The notes below the pieces were generated by a model. It ran no database searches. It had not been told where the DNA came from and saw nothing but the letters and a program-made list of their open reading frames with translations. From Pyxidicoccus fallax (GTDB lineage: Bacteria; Myxococcota; Myxococcia; Myxococcales; Myxococcaceae): a stretch of DNA of 64,000 nucleotides. The DNA is taken from NCBI RefSeq assembly GCF_012933655.1, contig NZ_JABBJJ010000001.1, positions 62,001 to 126,000 of the forward strand, in the 5' to 3' direction. Shown in pieces: positions 29,086 to 37,639 of the stretch. Positions within the stretch are counted from its first letter, which is position 1; the number at the start of each line of letters is the position of its first letter. The position numbers and the translations under genes are program-made.

Positions 29086-29589
29086 TCAGCGCCGCGAGTC
29101 TCCGGGGCGGCGGATGGGCCGGCCCGGGCTGGCCCACCACGTGAGCGTGTAGCCACCGCCCGACAGCGGCCTCAGGGCCAGGGCCATGCCCTTGCGCAGC
29201 TTGTCGGGCAGCTCCTCGCCCTCCAGCGCGAGCGCGCCGGCGCGCTCCAGGGACGGGTTGTGCCCCACCAGCGCCCAGCCCGGCCCCAGCTGGCGGGCCA
29301 GCTTGAGGATGCGCTTGTGCGCGCCCTTCCTGGGAAGCAGGGCGGGGTGGACCTCCACGCTGGACAGGCCGAAGGCCTCGGCCAGCAGCTCCGCCGTCTG
29401 CACGGCGCGCACCAGCGGGCTGGTGACGATGCCCGTCAGCGGCGTGAGGCGCGCCAGCCTGCGCGCGTGGTGGCGGAAGGCGGCGCGGCCCTCGGAGGTG
29501 AGGGCCCGGGCCTCGTCGCCCAGGACGTGCGAGTCCTCGGCCACGGCGTGGCGGACGAGCAGCAACGGCAGTTCGCGGGGGGACATCAT
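29086..29589 (-). CDS. sixA: SixA-like phosphohistidine phosphatase (histidine phosphatase family)
   Basis: 167 aa. LLLVRHAVAED is the SixA form of the RHG motif, with catalytic His in RHA, and the second catalytic region TSPLVRAVQTAELL and later LVGHNPSLE (second His) follow. SixA removes phosphate from histidine in HPt proteins or the nitrogen phosphotransferase system. Two adjacent ATG codons (29589 and 29586) are possible starts. It is the last gene of a minus-strand run that begins with a response regulator and histidine kinase, so it may act on that relay; this is inference from order. Confidence 0.85.
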   Translation of the reverse strand: MMSPRELPLLLVRHAVAEDSHVLGDEARALTSEGRAAFRHHARRLARLTPLTGIVTSPLVRAVQTAELLAEAFGLSSVEVHPALLPRKGAHKRILKLARQLGPGWALVGHNPSLERAGALALEGEELPDKLRKGMALALRPLSGGGYTLTWWASPGRPIRRPGDSRR

Positions 29590-29661
29590 GGCGGCGGTGA
29601 ATCACACCGCCCGGCGCCGCGCGCAAGCAACGGCACGGCGACAATGGCCAGATGCGAACGG

Positions 29662-30615
29662 CTACCCGTCCAGGTCGGTGACCGAGTCCATCGGCAGCGG
29701 GGTGGCGTCCGTCACGGTGCCGTCCATGTCCGTGGGCAGGCTGCCGGGGTCCACTTCCGGAGGCGGCCGGGCCCCATCGAGCGGGGCGGCGAGGCTGTTG
29801 CGCGAGGTGGCGCCGGGCGGCGGGCGCAGCACGGGGCCCACCGGCGGGGGCAGGCCGGAGTGGCGGCGCGCGGCCTCCAGCAGCGCGTTGTGGTGGCGGT
29901 AGCGCGCCTCCACCAGCTTGTGGATGAGCAGCGGGCCGCCGGGCACGCGGCGCGCGGTGAGCGCCTGGGTGGCCTTGCGCACCGGGTAGCGCACGCGGCG
30001 GATCTGCACCCGCCAGCCCTTGGGCGTGAAGGTGAAGACGCCGTAGGCGGGGCGCAAATCCCCGTCGCGGGGAATGCCGGCGCTGGCCACGTCGGCGATG
30101 AGCATGCGGCCCACGCGGCGGCGGTAGGGGAAGTGCAGGTGCCCGAAGGCGCACGCGGCCGCGTCCAGGTGGCTGAAGAAGCGGCGCACCGCCACGTCAT
30201 CCAGCGTGGGGTCCAGCGACTCCTCGAGGTTGCGCGGGTTGGCGTGGCAGACGAAGAGGTCCTGTCCCTTGCGCGGCGTGTAGCGCACGGAGAAGGGCAG
30301 GGCGCCCAGCTTCTCCAGCAGCGCGGCACCCAATTGGTCCCGCGTCCAGCGCAGCAGCTCCGTCTTCCAGTGGTCCCGCTCGCGGTAGGCCCCGCCCAGG
30401 TAGTTGCCCGCGAGGTAGCAGTCGGTGTTGCCCATCAGCACCGAGTCGCAGCGGTCGAAGAGGAGGTCCACCGTCTCGCGCGGGTGGGCGCCGCGCAGCG
30501 CGAGGTCTCCCGCCGCGACGATGTAGTCGGGCGCCACCGAGCGAGTGATGTCCTCGAGGACGGCCTCGCAGGCAGGAAGATTGCCGTGGATGTCCGCGAG
30601 GATGGCGACCCGCAT
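29662..30615 (-). CDS. Calcineurin-like metallophosphoesterase
   Basis: 317 aa. Metal motifs LADIHGNLPA, AAGDLALRGAHP, MGNTDCYL, VCHANPR and FGHLHFPYRR give the YfcE/PP-like two-metal site. The C-terminal 70 residues are Pro-rich and probably disordered. The substrate is not known. It lies 12 bases after the histidine kinase stop. It may also be transcribed on its own: TAGGAT at 30625-30630 ends 9 bases before the ATG. Confidence 0.85.
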   Translation of the reverse strand: MRVAILADIHGNLPACEAVLEDITRSVAPDYIVAAGDLALRGAHPRETVDLLFDRCDSVLMGNTDCYLAGNYLGGAYRERDHWKTELLRWTRDQLGAALLEKLGALPFSVRYTPRKGQDLFVCHANPRNLEESLDPTLDDVAVRRFFSHLDAAACAFGHLHFPYRRRVGRMLIADVASAGIPRDGDLRPAYGVFTFTPKGWRVQIRRVRYPVRKATQALTARRVPGGPLLIHKLVEARYRHHNALLEAARRHSGLPPPVGPVLRPPPGATSRNSLAAPLDGARPPPEVDPGSLPTDMDGTVTDATPLPMDSVTDLDG

Positions 30616-30627
30616 GGTCGCCCCATC

Positions 30628-31989
30628 CTATCCCGTTGCCGCCTTCGCGGCAGTGGCCTGGGGTAGAAAAATGGTGAAGGTGCTGCCCACGTTCGGCTGG
30701 CTCTCCACCCGGACTTCCCCGTTCATGGCCTGGAGCAGGTGCTTGACGATGGAAAGCCCCAGCCCCGTACCGCCCATGTCCCGGCTGCGACCCTTGTCCA
30801 CCCGGTAGAAGCGCTCGAAAATACGGGAGAGGTGCTTGGGCTCGATGCCCAGGCCGGTGTCCTTCACCCGCACCACGCACCGGCCGTCCTCGCACGCGCC
30901 GTATACGTCCACCCGCCCGCCGGCCGGCGTGTACTTCACCGCGTTGTCCAGCAGGTTGAGGAGCACCTGCTCCACCGCGCGTGAATCTCCCACCGCCCGC
31001 AGGTCCGGTGGGACGTGCAGTGAAACGACCTGGTTCTTCCCCTCGGCCTTGGGACGCACCGTGTCGGCGGCCCGGGCGGCGGAATCCGCCAGGGACACGT
31101 CGGTGAGCGTCAGGCGCACCTCTCGAGACTCCAGGCGCGACAGCTCCAGCAGTTCCTCCACCAGCTCGGACAGCCGCTCGGACTGACGATGGATGATTTC
31201 CACCATCTTCGGCGCCATGACGCGGTCATTGAGGGCGCCGCCCTGGAGTGTCTCCGCGTAGCCGCGGATGGCGGTAATCGGCGTGCGCAGCTCGTGGGAC
31301 ACGTTGGCCACGAAGTCCTTGCGCACCTTCTCCAGACGGCGCAGCTCGGTGACGTCGTGGAAGACGGCGGCGCTGCCCGGCAAGTCCCGGCCCAGCGGCG
31401 TCACCCGGATGGCGAGCGTGCGGGGGAACAGGCCCTCCAGCGTCAGCTCCAGCCGCGTGGAGGCGCCCTCGCGGCAGGCGCGCATGACGGCGTCGTTGAG
31501 GACGTCGTCACGCACGAGCGCCAGCGGGCGCTGGCCGATGATGGTGCCGGCGGCGGGCTGGAGCAGCTCGCGGAGCGCGTCGTTGTGGCGCACCACGGTG
31601 CCCTCGGCGTCCGTCACCCAGATGCCCTCGGCCATGCCGTCCAGCACGGCGGTGAGGGTGCGCGCCTCCTGCGTGAGGACGGCGTTGCGCTCGGTGAGGC
31701 GGGTGTGGAGCGTGTCGATGGCGCCCTCGAGGGAGGCCACCTCCTCCAGCCGCTCCGGGTCCGGCGCCGGCGCGCCCAGGCCGCCCTCGGCGCGGCCGCG
31801 CGTGTGGCGGGCCAGCGTGTCGAGCTGCCGCTGGAGGGCGCCGCGGCTGACCCCCAGGGCCATGAGCGAGCCCGCGAGGGTGACGAGCGCGGCGGCCAGC
31901 GCGGCGCCGGGCGTGTCCAGCACGGCGACGAGCACCGCCACCACGGCGGCCGGCATCAGCAGGGGCAGCAGAGTGGAGCGCAGGGGCAT
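30628..31989 (-). CDS. PhoR-like sensor histidine kinase
   Basis: 453 aa from the ATG at 31989; the frame upstream belongs to the overlapping regulator region. Two N-terminal membrane helices (about residues 5-24 and 27-46) with almost no periplasmic loop, a PAS domain (about 103-215), HisKA with His232 in VSHELRTPITAIRGYAETL, and HATPase boxes NLLDNAVKY, DTGLGIEPK and GTGLGLSIVKHL. This build (two helices, no sensory loop, PAS) matches PhoR, which senses through PhoU and the Pst transporter. The regulator gene ends 8 bases upstream. Function in phosphate control is likely but not proven; the pst genes are 9 kb away. Confidence 0.87.
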   Translation of the reverse strand: MPLRSTLLPLLMPAAVVAVLVAVLDTPGAALAAALVTLAGSLMALGVSRGALQRQLDTLARHTRGRAEGGLGAPAPDPERLEEVASLEGAIDTLHTRLTERNAVLTQEARTLTAVLDGMAEGIWVTDAEGTVVRHNDALRELLQPAAGTIIGQRPLALVRDDVLNDAVMRACREGASTRLELTLEGLFPRTLAIRVTPLGRDLPGSAAVFHDVTELRRLEKVRKDFVANVSHELRTPITAIRGYAETLQGGALNDRVMAPKMVEIIHRQSERLSELVEELLELSRLESREVRLTLTDVSLADSAARAADTVRPKAEGKNQVVSLHVPPDLRAVGDSRAVEQVLLNLLDNAVKYTPAGGRVDVYGACEDGRCVVRVKDTGLGIEPKHLSRIFERFYRVDKGRSRDMGGTGLGLSIVKHLLQAMNGEVRVESQPNVGSTFTIFLPQATAAKAATG

Positions 31990-31997
31990 GGCGGGCT

Positions 31998-32681
31998 CTA
32001 CTGCTGCGGGCTGAGCTTGTAGCCCACGCCGCGCACCGTCTCGATGATGTCGCCCGCGGGGCCCAGCTTCTCGCGCAGCCGCTTGATGTGGGTGTCCACG
32101 GTGCGGGTGTGGATCTCCGCCTGGATGCCCCACACGTCGGACAGGAGCACCTCACGCGTCTGCACGCGGTCGCTGCGCTCCAGGAGCGTGCGCAAGAGGC
32201 GGAACTCCAGGGCGGTGAGCACGATTTCCTCGCCCTTCACGCGCACCTGGTGGCGCGAGGTGTCCAGGGAGATGTCCCCGGCGGACAGCACCGCCGCCGG
32301 GCCTTCCTCCGCGTCCGAGCGGCGCAGCACCGCCTTGACGCGCAGGAGGAGCTCGCGGACGGAGAAGGGCTTCACGACGTAGTCGTCCGCGCCGAGCTCC
32401 AGGCCCTGGACACGGTCGGACTCCTGGCCCTTGGCGCTGACGATGATGACGGCCGTCTTGCGCAGCTCCGGGTCTTGCTTGAGCATCCGCAGGACCTCGC
32501 CGCCCGCGATGTCCGGCAGCATCAGGTCCAGCAGCACCAGGTCCGGCGGCTGCGCCCGGGCCTTGGCCATGCCGCCCGCGCCGGTGTTCGCCGTCTCCGT
32601 TTCGAAGCCCGCGGCCCGCAGGTTGTATTCGACGAGGCCGGCGAGGTCCTGCTCGTCCTCGATGATCAGGATGCGCGACAT
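31998..32681 (-). CDS. PhoB-like response regulator
   Basis: 227 aa, OmpR/PhoB family. Acidic pocket EDE at residues 8-10, phospho-acceptor Asp52 (LLDLMLPDIAG), VSAKGQESD, and VVKPFSVREL, then a winged helix with ALEFRLLRTLLERS and TRTVDTHIKRLREKLG. It is the first gene of a minus-strand run with the PhoR-like kinase 8 bases on. It is similar to the regulator at 21404-22093, including the same NLR, LLDLMLPD and KPFSVREL blocks, so the two are paralogues. Confidence 0.9.
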   Translation of the reverse strand: MSRILIIEDEQDLAGLVEYNLRAAGFETETANTGAGGMAKARAQPPDLVLLDLMLPDIAGGEVLRMLKQDPELRKTAVIIVSAKGQESDRVQGLELGADDYVVKPFSVRELLLRVKAVLRRSDAEEGPAAVLSAGDISLDTSRHQVRVKGEEIVLTALEFRLLRTLLERSDRVQTREVLLSDVWGIQAEIHTRTVDTHIKRLREKLGPAGDIIETVRGVGYKLSPQQ

Positions 32682-33138
32682 GGATGGAGTCCTCTCGATG
32701 TCCAGTCCGCCCGGGGAGGGCCGGGCGGCTCACAATCCTCGTCGGTCAGTGCCCGGGACGCGGCGGCGCGCGCCGCGGGGTTCCCGGCATTGACCGCTGG
32801 GAGATAGTTGTCCGCCACGCGCCCGGCGCTCAGGCGCGGGCGGGGTGCCGGGTGCGTCGGGTCGGGCCGCGAGAGGACGGGCAGGGGCTCGGAGGGACGC
32901 GTCCGCCCCGGGAGGCCACCGAGGCCCACCACCGGAAAGAGGACCGCCCCGCGCGACCAACACTGCTGCCCGTGCATCAAATCGACCCTATCAAAGCGTT
33001 ATTCGGAGGATCCACGAAGGGCACGCCACGGCGCGTGACGGAGGGGTGACATCTTCGTGGCGGCGTTGGAACCGGGCGTGTTGACGGTCGAGGGCCCGCC
33101 CTCTATGTTGCCCGCCCCTTTTGCTGGAAGTTACGTAA
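32682..33138. other. Divergent intergenic region, 457 bases, no supported gene
   Basis: Holds the start region of the PhoB-like gene (minus strand) and the promoter of yceD (plus strand). Short open frames here, including one of 104 codons on the minus strand at 32666-32980, have Pro/Arg/Gly-rich translations and no ribosome site, so I do not call them genes. Confidence 0.6.
33081..33109 (+). promoter_or_regulatory. Sigma-70 promoter of yceD
   Basis: TTGACG (33081-33086), exactly 17 bases, then TATGTT (33104-33109). The ATG of yceD follows 29 bases after the -10. It is the best housekeeping promoter match in the window. Confidence 0.7.
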
Positions 33139-33747
33139 ATGCGCGTAAAGATTGAACAAATCAAGGAGACGGGGCTGCAGCTCAACGAGCCCATCGGTCT
33201 CGGCCTGCTCGGTGACGTGCTGGGCGGAGCGGCGTCCGGCGAGGACACCGGCTTCCGGCCCACGAAGCCGTCCACCCTGAAGGCGTCGCTGCGCAAGGTG
33301 AGCGGCGGGGTGCTGCTGGAGGGCCAGTTCACGGCCCACGTGGCCAGCGAGTGCAAGCGCTGCCTCGGCCCCCTGGAGCTGAACGTGCCGGTGTCCTTCA
33401 CGCTCAACCTCGTGCCGGAGTCGCTGGTCACCGGGGAGGACTACCTGAAGGACGGCGACACCGAGGGCTCCATGGAGAAGAAGGAGCACGTGCAGGGCGA
33501 GTCCGGCGGCTCCTTCAAGCTGGAGGACGCGGACGAGGAGGTCTTCGACGGGAAGACCATCGACCTGGACCCCATCGTGCGCGAGCAGCTGCTGCTGGCC
33601 CTGCCGATGAGCGCGGTCTGCCGTGAGGACTGCAAGGGCCTGTGCCCGCAGTGCGGCATCAACCGCAACGAGGCGAAGTGCAACTGCGACGTGAAGCCGG
33701 TGGATCCGCGCCTGGCGCCGCTGAAGAACATCAAGCTCAGCAACTGA
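33139..33747 (+). CDS. yceD: YceD (DUF177) family protein
   Basis: 202 aa. CKRCLGPLE in the first half and the cysteine cluster CREDCKGLCPQCG with CNCDVKP near the end identify DUF177/YceD. The family is nearly always encoded just before rpmF and is linked to ribosome assembly or 23S rRNA accumulation. Here a terminator hairpin follows and rpmF is turned to face it. The ATG is 29 bases after a strong promoter, and TGGAAG is a poor ribosome site. An acidic insert (residues about 105-135) is unusual but not disruptive. Confidence 0.9.
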   Translation: MRVKIEQIKETGLQLNEPIGLGLLGDVLGGAASGEDTGFRPTKPSTLKASLRKVSGGVLLEGQFTAHVASECKRCLGPLELNVPVSFTLNLVPESLVTGEDYLKDGDTEGSMEKKEHVQGESGGSFKLEDADEEVFDGKTIDLDPIVREQLLLALPMSAVCREDCKGLCPQCGINRNEAKCNCDVKPVDPRLAPLKNIKLSN

Positions 33748-33799
33748 TGCCGGGCTGCGGACCCGGCCGCGCCGAAGGAGGGCGGGGCCGGAAACGACA

Positions 33800-33834
33800 A
33801 GGGCCGCGACCTCCGGAAGTGGAGGCGCGGCCCT
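33800..33834. terminator. Shared terminator between convergent yceD and rpmF
   Basis: AGGGCCGCG (33800-33808) pairs with CGCGGCCCT (33826-33834), and CCTCC pairs with GGAGG inside, with a 6-base loop and one bulge: 14 bp in all. It works symmetrically for both flanking genes. Confidence 0.75.
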
Positions 33835-33861
33835 GGTGCTTTCAGGTGCTGAAAGGCGGCG

Positions 33862-34050
33862 TCAGGCCTGGGCCTGGGGAACCACCTCACGGCCCTTGTA
33901 GTGGCCGCAGGCGCTGCAGGCGCGGTGAGGCATCACCGGCTCCTTGCAGTTCGGGCACTTGGACACCTGCACGGCGCTGCGCAGGTTGTTGTTGGCCGCG
34001 CGGCGGCGGTCGCGACGCATCTTGGAAGTACGCTTCTTGGGGACACCCAC
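33862..34050 (-). CDS. rpmF: Ribosomal protein L32
   Basis: 62 aa. The start MGVPKKRTSKMRRDRRRA and the zinc ribbon Cys32, Cys35, Cys45, Cys48 (CPNC and CSAC) are standard for zinc-type L32 of the large subunit. GTG start with AGAGGTGA just upstream. It is on the minus strand, converging with yceD and diverging from plsX, unlike the usual yceD-rpmF-plsX-fabH operon. A possible promoter is at 34231-34259. Confidence 0.97.
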   Translation of the reverse strand: MGVPKKRTSKMRRDRRRAANNNLRSAVQVSKCPNCKEPVMPHRACSACGHYKGREVVPQAQA

Positions 34051-34230
34051 GGCTCACCTCTATATCGACGCCAACCCGGAGCGGCGGAACCGGCCGGATC
34101 GGTTGAGTCCAATGTCTCAAGCGCTGTGCCGGGGTCCCCGGCGTCCTGCGCAACACTCTCTGAACCACACCGGACCGGAGCGGTCGCACGAAGGCTCCCG
34201 TACTCCATGTCCGGCTTCGGAAGGCGGCGG

Positions 34231-34259
34231 ACCCTAGCGGCTCGGCGCCTCCGAGTCAA
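34231..34259 (-). promoter_or_regulatory. Candidate promoter of rpmF
   Basis: On the minus strand TTGACT (34254-34259) and TAGGGT (34231-34236) are 17 bases apart, about 180 bases before the GTG of rpmF. The -35 is strong and the -10 is fair. Confidence 0.35.
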
Positions 34260-34280
34260 TGCACCATTACGTGCACAGAA

Positions 34281-34296
34281 CGCACTATCGAGTGCG
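34281..34296. repeat. Inverted repeat in the rpmF-plsX intergenic region
   Basis: CGCACT and AGTGCG flank ATCG. The repeat lies between the divergent starts of rpmF and plsX (34051-34553, otherwise without features) and may be an operator; no protein is assigned. Confidence 0.3.
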
Positions 34297-34553
34297 ATCT
34301 GGGCAGGTCGCGGGCTGATACCACATGGCGGTACCTCCCGGGGGCGCGGGGTGACAACGCCCGGAGGGGAAAGCCCATTTCTTCCACTTCTCGGGTGGTT
34401 AACGCGCCAAGAGGGGACCGCCACCAGCCAGGGCAGCCAGTCGTTGCCCGCCTGGGGGCTTCCTGGTCTGCTCCGCCGCCGCCATGCCCCACCTGTCGGG
34501 GCAGGTTGGAAACCCTCCCTGATGGAACGCGGGCACACACGGAGCTGGCGGGA

Positions 34554-35615
34554 ATGAGGCTGGTGCTGGATGCCATGGGCGGCGATCACGCCCCGGGGGC
34601 CCCGGTGGAGGGGGCGCTGCTCTTCGCCCGGGCGCACCCCGACCACGAGGTGCTCCTGGTCGGCGACCGCGAGCGCATGGTCCCCCTGCTGGGGCGCGGC
34701 CGGCCGCCGTCCAACCTCCACCTCCACCACGCCTCGGAGGTGGTGGAGATGGATGACCACGCCTCCTCGGCCTTCCGCCGCAAGCGCGACTCGTCCCTGC
34801 GGGTGGGCTTCGAGCTGGTGCGGGACGGGAAGGCGGACGCGCTGGTGTCCGCGGGCAACTCCGGCGCCGTCATGGCGGGTGGGCTGCTGACGCTGGGGCG
34901 GCTGCCCGGGGTGGAGCGGCCGGCCATCGCCACGCTCTTCCCCGCCCTCAAGGGAGGTGGCCGCTGCCTGCTCCTGGACGCGGGGGCCAACGTGGACTGC
35001 CGCCCCACGCACCTGGCCCAGTTCGGCGTCATGGGCGAGGCGTACGTGCGCTCCCGCCTGGGCGTGGCCCGGCCCCGGGTGGCGGTGCTCTCCAATGGAG
35101 AGGAGGCCTCCAAGGGCACGCCGCTGACGCGCGAGGCCAGTGAGCTGCTGCGCCGCTCCGACCTGGACTTCGTGGGCTACGTGGAGGGCAAGGACCTCTT
35201 CTCCGGCGACGTGCAGGTGGTCGTCACCGACGGCTTCACCGGCAACATCGTCCTCAAGACGTCCGAGGGCGTGGGCATGGGCGTCATCGGCCTGCTGCGG
35301 CAGGCCATCGAGAAGCGGGGAGGGCTGCCGGAGAAGCTGGGGGCGCTGCTGCTCCAGCCCGCGCTGGCGGGACTTCGTCGGGTAGTGGACTACGCGGAGT
35401 ACGGCGGCGCCCCCCTGCTGGGCATCCAGGGCGTCGGCATCGTGGCGCATGGCCGCTCCACGCCGCGGGCCCTCTACAACGCGCTGGGCGCCGCCCTGGC
35501 CACGGCCCGGGGCGGACTGCAGGAAGAGCTGACGCGATGCATTGAGCGGGCCAGTGTCTGGCTCCCTACCCACCAGAAGGGAAAAAAGGCGACAGACGAG
35601 GCCGTTTCCGATTAG
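34554..35615 (+). CDS. plsX: Phosphate acyltransferase PlsX
   Basis: 353 aa from the ATG at 34554, where the family begins (MRLVLDAMGGDHAP); the open frame reaches 53 codons upstream but that part is not conserved. Motifs SAGNSGAVMAGG, LLDAGANVDCRP and VTDGFTGNIVLKTSEG are intact. PlsX makes acyl-phosphate from acyl-ACP for phospholipid synthesis, on the cytoplasmic membrane surface. It heads the plsX-fabH-fabD-fabG-acpP-fabF cluster. The C-terminal 15 residues are charged and variable. Confidence 0.95.
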   Translation: MRLVLDAMGGDHAPGAPVEGALLFARAHPDHEVLLVGDRERMVPLLGRGRPPSNLHLHHASEVVEMDDHASSAFRRKRDSSLRVGFELVRDGKADALVSAGNSGAVMAGGLLTLGRLPGVERPAIATLFPALKGGGRCLLLDAGANVDCRPTHLAQFGVMGEAYVRSRLGVARPRVAVLSNGEEASKGTPLTREASELLRRSDLDFVGYVEGKDLFSGDVQVVVTDGFTGNIVLKTSEGVGMGVIGLLRQAIEKRGGLPEKLGALLLQPALAGLRRVVDYAEYGGAPLLGIQGVGIVAHGRSTPRALYNALGAALATARGGLQEELTRCIERASVWLPTHQKGKKATDEAVSD

Positions 35616-35672
35616 AGAGGCGCCCCCGGGCGTTGGGTTCCGACGGACGAAATCTCCCTCTGGAGAACCCTC

Positions 35673-36662
35673 GTGGCATGTACGCAGATCATCGGAACCG
35701 GCTCCTATGCCCCCTCCCGGGTCATCACCAACCAGGAGCTGGAGCAACGCGTCGAGACGTCGGACGCCTGGATTCGTGAGCGCACCGGCATCCAGGAGCG
35801 GCGGCAGGCCGCCCCGGACGAGGCCACCAGCGACATGGCGGTGCAGGCGGCCCGGCGCGCGCTGGACATGGCCGGCGTGGCCCCGGAAGAGCTGGACCTC
35901 ATCGTCGTGGGCACCATCACCGCGGACATGCCCATGCCGTCGTGCGCGGCCTTCGTGCAGGCGAAGCTGGGCGCGCGGCGGGCCTTCGCGTTCGACGTGG
36001 GCGCCGCGTGCGCCGGCTCCCTCTACGCCATGAGCGTGGCGGACCAGTTCGTGCGCTCCGGGCAGGTGCGGCGGGCGCTCGTCATCGGCGCGGAGCTGCT
36101 CACCCGGGTGGTGGACTGGGAGGACCGCAACACCAGCGTCCTCTTCGGAGACGGGGCGGGCGCCATGGTGCTCTCGCCGTCGCCCACGCCGGAGGACGGG
36201 CGGGGCATCCTCTCCACGCACCTGCACTCGGACGGGACGCTGGCGGAGCTGCTCACCATCCCCGGCGGCGGCTCGCGCACGCCCATGACGGAGGAGGCGG
36301 TGCGGGCGAAGCTGAACACGCTCAAGATGAACGGGCGCGAGGTCTTCCGCGTCGCGGTGCGCTCGCTGGTGGAGGCCACCCAGGAGGCGCTGGCGGCGCA
36401 CGGGCTGACGCCGGGGCAGGTGGACCACGTCATCGCCCACCAGGCCAACGCCCGCATCCTGGAGGCCGCGCTGGAGCGGCTGGAGATTCCCCGAGACAAG
36501 TGCTGGCTGAACCTGCACAAGTACGGCAACACGTCGTCGGCGTCGCTGCCCATGACGCTGGACGAGGCGCATCGCGCCGGAAGGCTGAAGCGCGGAGACG
36601 TCATCGCGATGATGGCCATCGGCGCGGGCATGACGTGGGGCAGCGCGGTGGTGCGCTGGTAG
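35673..36662 (+). CDS. fabH: Beta-ketoacyl-ACP synthase III
   Basis: 329 aa. The catalytic triad is visible: Cys in AACAGS, His in IAHQANARI and Asn in YGNTSSAS. It starts fatty-acid synthesis by joining acetyl-CoA or branched acyl-CoA to malonyl-ACP; myxobacteria use branched starters widely. GTG start with GGAG upstream. It lies 57 bases after plsX and 39 before fabD. Confidence 0.96.
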   Translation: MACTQIIGTGSYAPSRVITNQELEQRVETSDAWIRERTGIQERRQAAPDEATSDMAVQAARRALDMAGVAPEELDLIVVGTITADMPMPSCAAFVQAKLGARRAFAFDVGAACAGSLYAMSVADQFVRSGQVRRALVIGAELLTRVVDWEDRNTSVLFGDGAGAMVLSPSPTPEDGRGILSTHLHSDGTLAELLTIPGGGSRTPMTEEAVRAKLNTLKMNGREVFRVAVRSLVEATQEALAAHGLTPGQVDHVIAHQANARILEAALERLEIPRDKCWLNLHKYGNTSSASLPMTLDEAHRAGRLKRGDVIAMMAIGAGMTWGSAVVRW

Positions 36663-36701
36663 GGCAGCAGCAACCGAAAATTTCAGGAGGCGGAGACCCA
36701 C

Positions 36702-37634
36702 ATGGCGAAGGTCGCGTTCGTGTTCCCCGGGCAGGGCAGCCAGGCCGTGGGGATGGGCAAGGACCTCTACGAGAAGTTCCCCGAGGCCCGGGCCGTCTTC
36801 GAGGCCGTGGACGAGGCGCTGGGGGAGAAGCTCTCCACCCTCTGCTTCGAGGGGCCCGAGGACGCCCTGAAGCTGACGGCCAACACCCAGCCGGCCATCC
36901 TCACCGTGTCGGTGGCGGCCCACGCCGTCTTCTCCAAGCGCGGCCCGGCGCCGGCCTTCGTGGCGGGGCACTCGCTGGGCGAGTACTCCGCGCTGGTGGC
37001 CGCCGGCGCCATGGCCCTGGGCGACGCGGCCCGGGCGGTGCGCGCGCGCGGCACCTTCATGCAGGAGGCGGTGCCCGCGGGCGTGGGCGCCATGGCCGCG
37101 ATTCTCGGCCTGGAGCCCCAGAAGGTGAAGGCGGCCTGCGACGCGGCGGCCGAGGGGCAGGTGGTGGCCCCCGCCAACTACAACTCGCCCGAGCAGACGG
37201 TCATCGCCGGCAACGCGCAGGCGGTGGAGCGCGCCGGGGCGAAGTGCAAGGAGGCCGGCGCCAAGCGCGTCATGCCCCTGCCCGTGTCCGCCCCCTTCCA
37301 CTGCGGCCTCATGGACCCGGTGAAGCCGCGGCTGGCCGAGGTGCTGGGCCGGGTGTCCATCCAGGCGCCCTCCGTGCCGGTGGTCACCAACGTGGAGGCC
37401 CGCCCCAACTCGGACGCCTCGCGGGTGGTGCCGCTCCTCTTGGAGCAGGTCAGCTCGCCGGTGCGCTGGATTGAGTGCGTGGAGGCGCTGAAGGCCGAGG
37501 GCGTCACACGGGTGGTGGAGCTGGGGCCGGGCAAGGTGCTGTGCGGCCTGGTCAAGCGCATCACCAAGGACATCGAGACGTTCAACGTGGAGGACGCCGC
37601 GGGCCTGGAGAAGGTCCTCGCGGCGCTGGGGTGA
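36702..37634 (+). CDS. fabD: Malonyl-CoA:ACP transacylase
   Basis: 310 aa. FPGQGSQAVGMG at the N-terminus, nucleophile Ser in GHSLGEYSAL and the conserved His in VSAPFHCGLM are present. It loads malonyl groups onto the acyl carrier protein for chain extension. ATG with AGGAGG upstream. The stop is 5 bases before fabG. Confidence 0.97.
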   Translation: MAKVAFVFPGQGSQAVGMGKDLYEKFPEARAVFEAVDEALGEKLSTLCFEGPEDALKLTANTQPAILTVSVAAHAVFSKRGPAPAFVAGHSLGEYSALVAAGAMALGDAARAVRARGTFMQEAVPAGVGAMAAILGLEPQKVKAACDAAAEGQVVAPANYNSPEQTVIAGNAQAVERAGAKCKEAGAKRVMPLPVSAPFHCGLMDPVKPRLAEVLGRVSIQAPSVPVVTNVEARPNSDASRVVPLLLEQVSSPVRWIECVEALKAEGVTRVVELGPGKVLCGLVKRITKDIETFNVEDAAGLEKVLAALG

Positions 37635-37639
37635 ACGCA

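Noticed and set aside
32666-32980. 104-codon minus-strand frame between the PhoB-like gene and yceD
   Set aside because: Pro/Arg-rich translation, overlaps the start of the regulator gene, and lacks a ribosome site.
34395-34553. In-frame N-terminal extension of plsX containing a CPTC motif
   Set aside because: The PlsX family begins at MRLVLDAMGGDHAP; the extension is not conserved and has no ribosome site. The two Cys are probably chance.
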